Source: Chitinophagaceae bacterium
GTDB lineage: Bacteria; Bacteroidota; Bacteroidia; Chitinophagales; Chitinophagaceae
Assembly (NCBI GenBank): GCA_023251285.1
Contig: JAHEZB010000020.1
Span: forward strand, 1 to 8,327
Direction: 5' to 3'
DNA: 8,327 nucleotides
Position numbers and translations under genes: made by a program. Shown piece after piece: positions 1-6,051 of the stretch. The first letter of the stretch is position 1; each line of letters opens with the position of its first letter. Below the pieces are notes generated by a model. It saw nothing but the letters and a program-made list of their open reading frames with translations, was not told the origin of the DNA and did no database searches.

Positions 1-956
1 TCCTCCACTGATTTTTTTACATCGTCAGAAGTCTGGATCAAATTTTCACCGGCTCTTTTAATAATATTGAGCGTCACTACATTTTTTCCATTTAAACGTG
101 CATAGCTTTCACTGGTCTTTACTGTATCTTTTATCGTTGCAATATCTTTCAGGTAAATGGGCATGCCGGATGTATTGCGCACGATAATTTGTGAAATGTC
201 AAAAGCGTTCTTAAACTGGCCACGGATCTGTAAAGTCCGCTTCATATTTCCTACGTCTAAAAGGCCACCGGAAATATCTACGTTTTCACCTTTCACCGCG
301 TTCGCAATATCATTAAATGTAACGCCGGCGCTTTGCATTTTATAATTGTCCACATTGATCTGAAATTCCCTTTCAGGAGCACCAACAATATCGACGCGGG
401 TTATTTCAGGCAGCTCTTCCAGTTTGTCCTTCGCGTCATCGGCAAATTTTTTCAAACTCATCATGTCGTAATCGCCGCTGAGGTTCACAAACATGATCGG
501 AAATTCACTGAAACTCACTTCCTGCACGTTCGGTTCCTGTGTAAGATCCGTTGGCAAATCTTTCTTCGCTTTATCTACCGCATCTTTGGTTTTTTGCAAC
601 GCCACTTCTGTTTTTACATCAGTTTCAAATTCAACCGTAATGGCAGAAAAATCCTGCAAAGAAGTGCTTGTAATCTTATTGATCTTTGCACCGGTAATGC
701 CTTTTATTTGTTTCTCAATTGGCTTCGTTACCAGGTTTTCCATATCCTTCGGGGAGTTACCGGCATAGATCGTTTGTACATAAATTGTCGGAATTACAAT
801 ATCCGGAAATTGTTCCTTGGGCAACGTAACAAATTGATAAATGCCCATTAATGACACAAAAAGTATCAGCAAATAGATAGACGTTTTGTTTTTTATCGCC
901 CAGCTTGTTGGTTTAAACTCTTTGTATTTTTCCTTAAAATTTTCAGTTAAACTCAT
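1..956 (-). CDS. RND efflux pump permease (AcrB/MexB-like), N-terminal part
   Basis: This is the inner-membrane, proton-driven pump of a tripartite efflux system. Only the first 318 codons are in the window; the frame is open to base 1 and the gene continues past the left edge. Translation starts with MSLTENF. The first membrane segment lies at about residues 26-43 (IYLLILFVSLMGIY), followed by the family signature LPKEQFPDI (45-53) and AGNSPKDMENLVTKPIEKQ (65-83). The rest is the periplasmic porter domain, with LPEITRVDIVG at 182-192. Compared with AcrB there are about 20 extra cytoplasmic residues before the first membrane helix, which I recall as common in Bacteroidota pumps. It is the last visible gene of the tetR-tolC-adaptor operon, 48 nt after the adaptor. 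The substrate (drug, lipid, metal) cannot be read from this part. Family confidence is high and specificity unknown. Confidence 0.95.
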   Translation of the reverse strand, partial: MSLTENFKEKYKEFKPTSWAIKNKTSIYLLILFVSLMGIYQFVTLPKEQFPDIVIPTIYVQTIYAGNSPKDMENLVTKPIEKQIKGITGAKINKITSTSLQDFSAITVEFETDVKTEVALQKTKDAVDKAKKDLPTDLTQEPNVQEVSFSEFPIMFVNLSGDYDMMSLKKFADDAKDKLEELPEITRVDIVGAPEREFQINVDNYKMQSAGVTFNDIANAVKGENVDISGGLLDVGNMKRTLQIRGQFKNAFDISQIIVRNTSGMPIYLKDIATIKDTVKTSESYARLNGKNVVTLNIIKRAGENLIQTSDDVKKSVE

Positions 957-969
957 AAATATTTTATTG

Positions 970-988
970 TGCTTTTACAGTAAAAGCA
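970..988. repeat. 9-bp palindrome between adaptor and pump genes
   Basis: The arms tgcttttac (970-978) and gtaaaagca (980-988) are perfect reverse complements around a single A. They lie in the 48-nt gap between the adaptor stop and the pump start. As RNA it would form a stem with a 3-nt loop and 8 pairs. No U-run follows on the minus strand (the next bases are caataaaatattt), so it does not look like a standard terminator. It could be a processing or stability hairpin, a partial attenuator, or a protein site. Confidence 0.6.
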
Positions 989-1004
989 GTTTTAATTCAT
1001 TTTC

Positions 1005-2222
1005 CTATTGTGCAGTGGTAGTGATGGGCTGACCATCAAACAATCCCTGGAAACCGTCAGTTATCAACTGATCACCTGGTTGTAATCCACTTTTGATTTC
1101 AATATTATCGCCATACAATTGACCAATAACCACATCTCTTTTTTTAGCAACCATTTTATCGCCTTCTTTTGCAGCAACAAGCACAAATTTTCCGTTTTCA
1201 CCTGTTTGCAACGTGTTCACCGGAACAGCGATTGAATTGGGTGCTGTATAATCCAGAATATTTACCTGCGCTATCTGATTTGGCCGCAGATCCATTCCCT
1301 TCGGCACTTTGATTTCCGCTGTAAAGCCACGTGTAGTGGATCCGATTGCTTCGCTGATAAAAGAAATTTCACTGTTGAAGGTTTTATTGATATCGGGCAT
1401 CTTCACTATTACTTTGGTTCCCTTCGTTACTTTTCCTGCATAGTTTTCAGGAACGGTAACCGTAATTTTCAAATCGGTATCGTTTACGATTTTTATATAA
1501 CCACCAGCTAATGGATTGCCGTTAAAAGTTTCGCCAACATGAGCAGTAATGTCATCTACGGTTCCGTTTACATTGCTATAAACATTGCTTTGATTTGCCT
1601 GCTCCTGTGCAGCGGCAACCTGCGCCTGTATTGCTTTTAATTGATTTTGCAATGTTTCAACATTCGTTTTTGCCTGCAACAATTGTACTTCAGTTCCGAT
1701 GTGCTGTGCCCAAAGATTGCTTTGTCTCTGGTAAACAGATTTTGCCAAACCAAGTTGAGCCTCCACACTTCCCAATTGTTGTTTTACAGCATTTACATTT
1801 TCCCTTGCAACTGCATCGTCTAATCTCAATATAAGCTGGCCTTTATGCACTTTATCACCTTGTTTTACATAAATCGCTTTTATCTGGCCGGGTTGTCCGG
1901 ATGGAGTTATGTAAGAAATGTTTTTTGCATCCACACTTCCCTGCAGGTCCAGGTAATGTTTAAAATCCTCTGTCTTAACCGGAGTAAGCGCTACCAATTT
2001 AGGCTTAGCCATTACAGCAGCACTGGTATCCTGCTTTGCAATGTCTTTTTGCAAAGCGATAATTTTTTCATCCAGGTTATCCTTTTCAGTTTTCAGCTTT
2101 TGCAATTCAGCTTTTTTATCGCTCAGCGATTCGCTCTTCTTTTTACCTGAATCGCCACATGATGAAACGATCGCTGTAAAAAATACAATCAGGCTGAGGT
2201 TAATTATTTTTTTCATTTTCAA
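1005..2222 (-). CDS. RND efflux periplasmic adaptor (membrane fusion lipoprotein)
   Basis: This AcrA/MexA-family adaptor links the inner-membrane pump to the outer-membrane channel. The 405-residue protein begins with a lipoprotein signal: MKMKKI, a hydrophobic core, and lipobox IVSSC with the acylated Cys at 22. Residues about 31-64 form a charged coiled-coil-like stretch (SLSDKKAELQKLKTEKDNL) before the core, which classic AcrA lacks. The core follows in the usual order: first lipoyl half at about 96-135 (GQIKAIYVKQGDKVHKGQL), alpha-hairpin at about 136-212, second lipoyl half at about 214-232 (NVNGTVDDITAHVGE), beta-barrel at about 250-330 (RGFTAEIKV, LRPNQIAQVNI), and membrane-proximal domain to the C-terminus (GLQPGDQLITDGFQGL). 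The ATG at 2222 gives MKMKK; the third codon is an equally possible ATG. It sits 27 nt after the tolC-like gene and 48 nt before the pump gene, surely in one operon. Length is normal. Confidence 0.95.
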   Translation of the reverse strand: MKMKKIINLSLIVFFTAIVSSCGDSGKKKSESLSDKKAELQKLKTEKDNLDEKIIALQKDIAKQDTSAAVMAKPKLVALTPVKTEDFKHYLDLQGSVDAKNISYITPSGQPGQIKAIYVKQGDKVHKGQLILRLDDAVARENVNAVKQQLGSVEAQLGLAKSVYQRQSNLWAQHIGTEVQLLQAKTNVETLQNQLKAIQAQVAAAQEQANQSNVYSNVNGTVDDITAHVGETFNGNPLAGGYIKIVNDTDLKITVTVPENYAGKVTKGTKVIVKMPDINKTFNSEISFISEAIGSTTRGFTAEIKVPKGMDLRPNQIAQVNILDYTAPNSIAVPVNTLQTGENGKFVLVAAKEGDKMVAKKRDVVIGQLYGDNIEIKSGLQPGDQLITDGFQGLFDGQPITTTAQ

Positions 2223-2249
2223 GATTTATTAGGGTTGAGTTTTTTTAGT

Positions 2250-3602
2250 TTAAAGTTTTCCTGTTGCTGTCAGGTAATCAATTTTTGCGATGATGGCATC
2301 ATAAATAGAACTGTAATAATTGTTTTGTGCCATTACCAAATCCGCCTGCGCAGTAGATATTTCCTGGTTGCTGCCAAGTCCCTGGTCATATTTTAATTTG
2401 GTGGAATTGTAAACCGATTCGGCAAGCTGGATATTCTTTTTCTGTGCATCCATAGTAAGAATTGCGGATTTCATATTGATCCTTGCCTGGTTTACATCGT
2501 TGTCAATAGAAGATTTTAATTGCTCCAGGTTGTTGTTCATTTTTTGAAGATTCAATCTGGCAGTTGCAATATTTGCATTACGCGCACCTCCATCAAAAAT
2601 GGGAATGTTTAAAGTAAAATTCATAAATGAAGTAGTATACCACGGTTCACTGCCCTTGAAGAAAGTAAAGGTGGTGCGTTGTGCATTTTGATTAATGTTC
2701 GCTGAAAAAGTTAATGTCGGAATCTTACTTAATTGGTACCTTTTTACATTATACTTTCCGAGATCAACACTGTTTTCAAGCAATTGATATTCTTTGCGAT
2801 TTTCATAATTATAATCTGCATCCAGTATTCCTGATTTTATTTCTTCATCAGAAAGCGTATCGGTAAGAAAGAGAGAATCCTGTTGCGGAATATTCATCAA
2901 AAACTTCAATCCTTCTTTTCCTGCGTCAATCTGGTTTTGCGCTTTTAATTTTTGTGTTTCCAGGTTGCTCAATTGCACCTGCACTTTATCTACATCCAGC
3001 TTTTCAGCAAAGCCATTCTGATAGATCACTTTTGTGTCGTGAAGCAACTTTTCGTAAGTAGCAATATTGGCATCAATCGTTCCTATCTGCCTTCTAGCAA
3101 CCGCCAGTTGATAATAAATTTTATAGACATTCGCTTTTATTTGTTGTTTCGTAACCTCTGAGGTAAGTACCGAATTGTTAATTGCGGCTTTTCTTGCCTG
3201 CAGGCCAACAAAAACCTGCCCGTCAAATAATATCTGCTGCAGATTTGCTCCATAAGTTCCGCTGTATTTTGTTCCGAATTTTATCGGGAAAAAAGTACCG
3301 GGAGTGCCACCGGCAAACTCAGCGGGAACCAGCTGTGTAGGAATAGAAAGATAATCTACAAATGAAACGGTTCCGTTTACCTGGGGCAAAGCACCTGCTG
3401 TAATCTGCTTATTTTGTTGTTCCTGCAGTTGAATGTCTACCAAAGCATTTTTTACCTGTACGGCATTTTTCAAAGCATAATCCACTGCTTCCTGTGCGGT
3501 GAAAGAATGAAGTTCCGAAGGCGTTTTTTGCTGGGCATTGGCGATAAGGCAAATACAGCTCATCATGGCCAATAAAGAAAATTTCATAAATCTTGTTTTC
3601 AT
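2250..3602 (-). CDS. TolC-family outer-membrane efflux protein
   Basis: This is the outer-membrane channel of the tripartite pump, with 450 residues, a usual length. It has a Sec signal peptide (MKTRFMKFSLLAMM...) with likely cleavage after ANA at residue 23. Two outer-membrane efflux protein repeats are visible. The first starts near residue 33 (FTAQEAVDYALKNAVQVKNA) and includes ILFDGQVFVGLQARKA at about 124-139. The second contains NIPIFDGGARNANIATA and ends with KYDQGLGSNQEISTAQADL and a final DYLTATGKL, the standard ending in this family. Long heptad-rich helices alternate with short beta strands. The start at 3602 leaves only 6 nt after tetR; the ATG five codons later would also keep the signal peptide. 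The gene order tetR, tolC, adaptor, pump shows it serves this pump rather than type I secretion. Confidence 0.95.
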   Translation of the reverse strand: MKTRFMKFSLLAMMSCICLIANAQQKTPSELHSFTAQEAVDYALKNAVQVKNALVDIQLQEQQNKQITAGALPQVNGTVSFVDYLSIPTQLVPAEFAGGTPGTFFPIKFGTKYSGTYGANLQQILFDGQVFVGLQARKAAINNSVLTSEVTKQQIKANVYKIYYQLAVARRQIGTIDANIATYEKLLHDTKVIYQNGFAEKLDVDKVQVQLSNLETQKLKAQNQIDAGKEGLKFLMNIPQQDSLFLTDTLSDEEIKSGILDADYNYENRKEYQLLENSVDLGKYNVKRYQLSKIPTLTFSANINQNAQRTTFTFFKGSEPWYTTSFMNFTLNIPIFDGGARNANIATARLNLQKMNNNLEQLKSSIDNDVNQARINMKSAILTMDAQKKNIQLAESVYNSTKLKYDQGLGSNQEISTAQADLVMAQNNYYSSIYDAIIAKIDYLTATGKL

Positions 3603-3608
3603 TGTACG

Positions 3609-4238
3609 TTACTTTTTCATCCGGTCGTTTTCGGATCTTTCTTTTTGATATTTCGTAATTAATTTATAACCTTTAGGCGTTACCATTCCATACAGAAAAA
3701 ATTCGATCAGTTGTTTATGAAGGAAGCCCATCTGGTATTGCTTTTGAGGGAAAAGTTCCTCGCTGAAAGGAAGTATGACGCATTCCAGCCGGATCTTGGC
3801 GATAATGTCGGTATCCATTTCAGGGCGGTACAATTCCTCGGCTTTTCCTCTTTCGATGTTCTTTTTGATGATGTCAAGAAGAAAATTGTATTTGAACTCT
3901 TTAAACTTTTTGAATGTTGCAGGATGATTGCGTTCGATATCAAATAAAATGGTAGAATTCATATTGTCAAACATGGATTCCAAACTTTCCATTGCCAGGA
4001 ATACTTCGTGTATTGCGTTTTGCGCGTTATCTCTGCTACTCAGGCAAAACTTTTTATTAAAATTCAGTATGTCCGCAATGACCGCATCTACCAGGTCATT
4101 TTTATCCGAAAAACACTGGTAGATCGTTTTTTTAGAAACACCGAGTTGCGAAGCAATCTCGTCCATTGTTACCGACTTTACTCCATAACGCCGGTAAAGT
4201 TCATCTGCTTTTTGTTTGATTCTCTCTCTTAATTCCAT
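3609..4238 (-). CDS. TetR/AcrR-family transcriptional regulator
   Basis: This 209-residue one-component repressor is the first gene of the efflux operon. The N-terminal TetR DNA-binding domain is clear: helix 1 at about 3-18 (LRERIKQKADELYRRYG), the helix-turn-helix at 23-43 (VTMDEIASQLGVSKKTIY, then QCF), and the family SDKNDLV segment at 44-50. Residues about 60-209 form the divergent, helical ligand-binding and dimer domain, so the inducer cannot be predicted. The ATG at 4238 is chosen because it gives a normal-length N-terminus and lies just after a good promoter. Six nt separate its stop from the tolC start, so it is co-transcribed with the pump and probably autoregulated through the inverted repeat at 4256-4283. 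It is presumably a repressor released by a pump substrate; this is inferred from family and context. Confidence 0.95.
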   Translation of the reverse strand: MELRERIKQKADELYRRYGVKSVTMDEIASQLGVSKKTIYQCFSDKNDLVDAVIADILNFNKKFCLSSRDNAQNAIHEVFLAMESLESMFDNMNSTILFDIERNHPATFKKFKEFKYNFLLDIIKKNIERGKAEELYRPEMDTDIIAKIRLECVILPFSEELFPQKQYQMGFLHKQLIEFFLYGMVTPKGYKLITKYQKERSENDRMKK

Positions 4239-4246
4239 AACGGCGG

Positions 4247-4277
4247 CAAAACTACGGAAACTTTTTACGTCACCAAA
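4247..4277 (-). promoter_or_regulatory. Bacteroidota-type promoter of the tetR-efflux operon
   Basis: On the minus strand a TTTG (4277-4274) is followed by a 19-bp spacer and TAGTTTTG (4254-4247). This matches the known Bacteroidota sigma-ABfr pattern TTTG, 19-21 bp, TAnnTTTG with no mismatch. The -7 box ends 8 nt before the tetR ATG, so the transcript would have a leader of only a few bases. The start site is inferred, not seen. Confidence 0.7.
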
Positions 4278-4283
4278 GTTTCC
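4256..4283. promoter_or_regulatory. Probable TetR operator (perfect 9-10-9 inverted repeat)
   Basis: GGAAACTTT (4256-4264) and AAAGTTTCC (4275-4283) are exact reverse complements separated by 10 bp (ttacgtcacc). The repeat fills the space between the two promoter boxes and overlaps the -33 box by three bases. A dimeric repressor here would block RNA polymerase. Its position 17 bp upstream of a tetR gene makes that protein the natural candidate ligand; binding is inferred. Confidence 0.7.
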
Positions 4284-4700
4284 TTAAAAAAGTTTTATGA
4301 AATTTATTATGGTCAGGATGAGTGGTAAGGATAAGGCCGAAAGGTGAATGCTGGTTCTGAATTGAGCATTAAAAATTAAGAATTAGTTAATGCCGGTAAA
4401 CCAACAAAAGTGCAAATTATAGTTGTGGTCAAAACAAATATCGATCGATAAATAGTGAGTGGTGAATTATGGATCAGTGTAATTCGTAGATAAGATTTTC
4501 AGTAAAACAAGAAAAAACGGGAAATTATATTTTCTGAGCAAAACGATATTTCAAATTGTTGAATTGCTTTATTGTCGACATTCTGTTAGTACAAATAATC
4601 GAACAATAAAAACAATCTAACGATAATACACCCGAACAATAAAACAATAGAACGGTAGAGTAAACAGCAATAACCTGTTGACACAATAATGGAAAAATCA
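4284..4700. other. Gene-free AT-rich intergenic stretch
   Basis: No supportable gene lies between the tetR control region and the glgC stop. Both neighbours are on the minus strand, so the region is the 3' flank of glgC plus the far upstream flank of tetR. Visible items are a 7-bp inverted repeat (gcattaa at 4366-4372, ttaatgc at 4387-4393), a second one (tttattgt at 4568-4575, acaataaa at 4603-4610), and the direct repeat at 4600-4654. I see no GC-rich hairpin with a T-run that would be a convincing terminator for glgC, and no tRNA. The low-complexity mix looks like decayed intergenic repeat material. Confidence 0.6.
4600..4654. repeat. Imperfect direct repeat, two copies of about 22 nt
   Basis: Copy 1 at 4600-4622 and copy 2 at 4633-4654 share the exact 12-mer cgaacaataaaa, then caat and a final aacg. 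They differ by one A insertion and two other bases, with a 33-nt period. Both are built from a shorter degenerate unit of the 'aacaat' type. Confidence 0.6.
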
Positions 4701-5996
4701 TTATTCAATTACAAAACCATCCGGAAGTATTGCACCTTTTTTTACCACAATTATTCCATCTTTGATGGTGTACAATTCATGGTCGTTATTTTGAAGATGG
4801 CCACCGCCATTGATCCTTACGTTATTTCCAATCCGCACATTTTTATCGATGATCGCATTATTGATGTAGCAGTTATCTCCCACCCCCAATTTTGGAATTC
4901 CTTTTTCTGTATCGTAGCCCATTTCTTCAATGGTTTCATAATAGTCGCTTCCCATGATATAACACCTGAAGATTTTTGTTCCATAACCAATTCTTGTTCT
5001 GATACCAATAACACAATTTTCCATCCGTTCGGCATGAATGATACAACCATCACCTGCAATCGTATTCAGCAAGGAACTTCCGCTGATTTTTGCCGGCGGC
5101 AACATTCTTGGTCGTGTATACACTTTTTGCTCGTTGTGAAAAAGATTGAATGGAGGAAGCTCCTGTGTCAGCGCGAGATTCGCTTCAAAAAAAGAAGAAA
5201 TGTTTCCAATGTCTGTCCAATAGCCGCCATATTGATAACTGCAAACATCATGATCTTTGATCGCAAACGGAATAATTTCTTTTCCAAAATCAGTGGCGTC
5301 TTTTTTCTGATTTTCCAGCAAATCAATTAATACTTCTTTTTTAAAGAGATAGATTCCCATGGAAGCCAGGTAATTTCTACCAATTTTTTGCATGTCTTCT
5401 TTTGTATCACTGATCCAATCAGGTAAAATATCCAAACCCGGTTTTTCTATAAAAGAAACAATACGGTTCTCTTCATTCGATTTTAAAATGCCAAATTCTG
5501 TCGATTCTTTTTCAGTAACAGGAATTGTAGCAATCGTAATGTCTGCGCCTTCTTTGGCATGGGTACGAAACATATTTCCAAAATCCATCTGGTACAACTG
5601 ATCACCGGATAAAATAAGCACGTGATCATATTCAAGACTGGTCAGGTAACGCAATGACTGGCGTACCGCATCGGCAGTTCCCTGGAACCATTCAGAACTT
5701 TCAGGCGTTTGTTCTGCGGCGAGGATGTCAACAAACCCACTACTGAAATTGCTGAACTGGTACGTATTTTTTATGTGCTTATTGAGCGAAGCTGAGTTAA
5801 ATTGAGTAAGCACAAAAATCCGGTTGATATTTGAATTAATACAATTGGAAATCGGAATATCCACCAGGCGATATTTACCTGCTATCGGCACAGCGGGTTT
5901 ACTTCTATGACGGGTGAGCGGATACAACCTTGAACCTGCGCCACCACCGAGTATCACGGCAATTACTGATTTACTGATCCACATATTTGTTTGCAT
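4701..5996 (-). CDS. glgC: Glucose-1-phosphate adenylyltransferase (ADP-glucose pyrophosphorylase)
   Basis: It makes ADP-glucose and pyrophosphate from ATP and glucose-1-phosphate, the committed step of bacterial glycogen synthesis. The 431-residue protein has the nucleotidyltransferase fold at about 10-280: ATP loop ILGGGAGSRL (15-24), KPAV (33-36), KYRLVDIPISNCINSN (41-56), WFQGTADAVRQ (103-113), metal-binding Asp132 in SGDQLY, sugar-phosphate Lys185 in FIEKP, and GYWTDIG (258-264). A C-terminal left-handed beta-helix follows at about 300-431 (IIDKNVRIGNN at 382-392). Details such as LTQFNSASLNKHI and SDYYE match the cyanobacterial/plant type from memory; the E. coli enzyme reads differently there. 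The usual GDH triplet is GDQ. The start at 5996 is the first ATG; a second lies four codons later. It follows glgA by 55 nt and is probably co-transcribed with it. A 7-bp AT-only inverted repeat (4685-4691, 4699-4705) spans its stop codon. Confidence 0.96.
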   Translation of the reverse strand: MQTNMWISKSVIAVILGGGAGSRLYPLTRHRSKPAVPIAGKYRLVDIPISNCINSNINRIFVLTQFNSASLNKHIKNTYQFSNFSSGFVDILAAEQTPESSEWFQGTADAVRQSLRYLTSLEYDHVLILSGDQLYQMDFGNMFRTHAKEGADITIATIPVTEKESTEFGILKSNEENRIVSFIEKPGLDILPDWISDTKEDMQKIGRNYLASMGIYLFKKEVLIDLLENQKKDATDFGKEIIPFAIKDHDVCSYQYGGYWTDIGNISSFFEANLALTQELPPFNLFHNEQKVYTRPRMLPPAKISGSSLLNTIAGDGCIIHAERMENCVIGIRTRIGYGTKIFRCYIMGSDYYETIEEMGYDTEKGIPKLGVGDNCYINNAIIDKNVRIGNNVRINGGGHLQNNDHELYTIKDGIIVVKKGAILPDGFVIE

Positions 5997-6051
5997 TTTA
6001 TTTTAAGTTTAAAATTTCATTCTTCAGCATTGAACCATCAACCTTCACCTT

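Noticed and set aside
333..851. Plus-strand open frame of 172 codons opposite the RND pump gene
   Set aside because: It is antisense to a clear RND coding sequence; the translation is rich in Phe, Arg and His with no recognisable domain, typical of a shadow frame.
4297..4347. Sixteen-codon plus-strand frame (MKFIMVRMSGKDKAER) divergent from tetR
   Set aside because: Too short, with no ribosome site, no promoter on that strand and no recognisable motif.
4663..4679. Hairpin aacag/ctgtt downstream of glgC as a terminator
   Set aside because: Only five pairs and no T-run; expected by chance in this sequence.
4685..4705. Inverted repeat aataatg/cattatt over the glgC stop as a terminator
   Set aside because: It is almost entirely A/T, overlaps the stop codon and is not followed by a T-run on the minus strand.
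4689..5330. Plus-strand open frame of 213 codons opposite glgC
   Set aside because: It lies fully across the well-supported glgC gene and shows no family motif.
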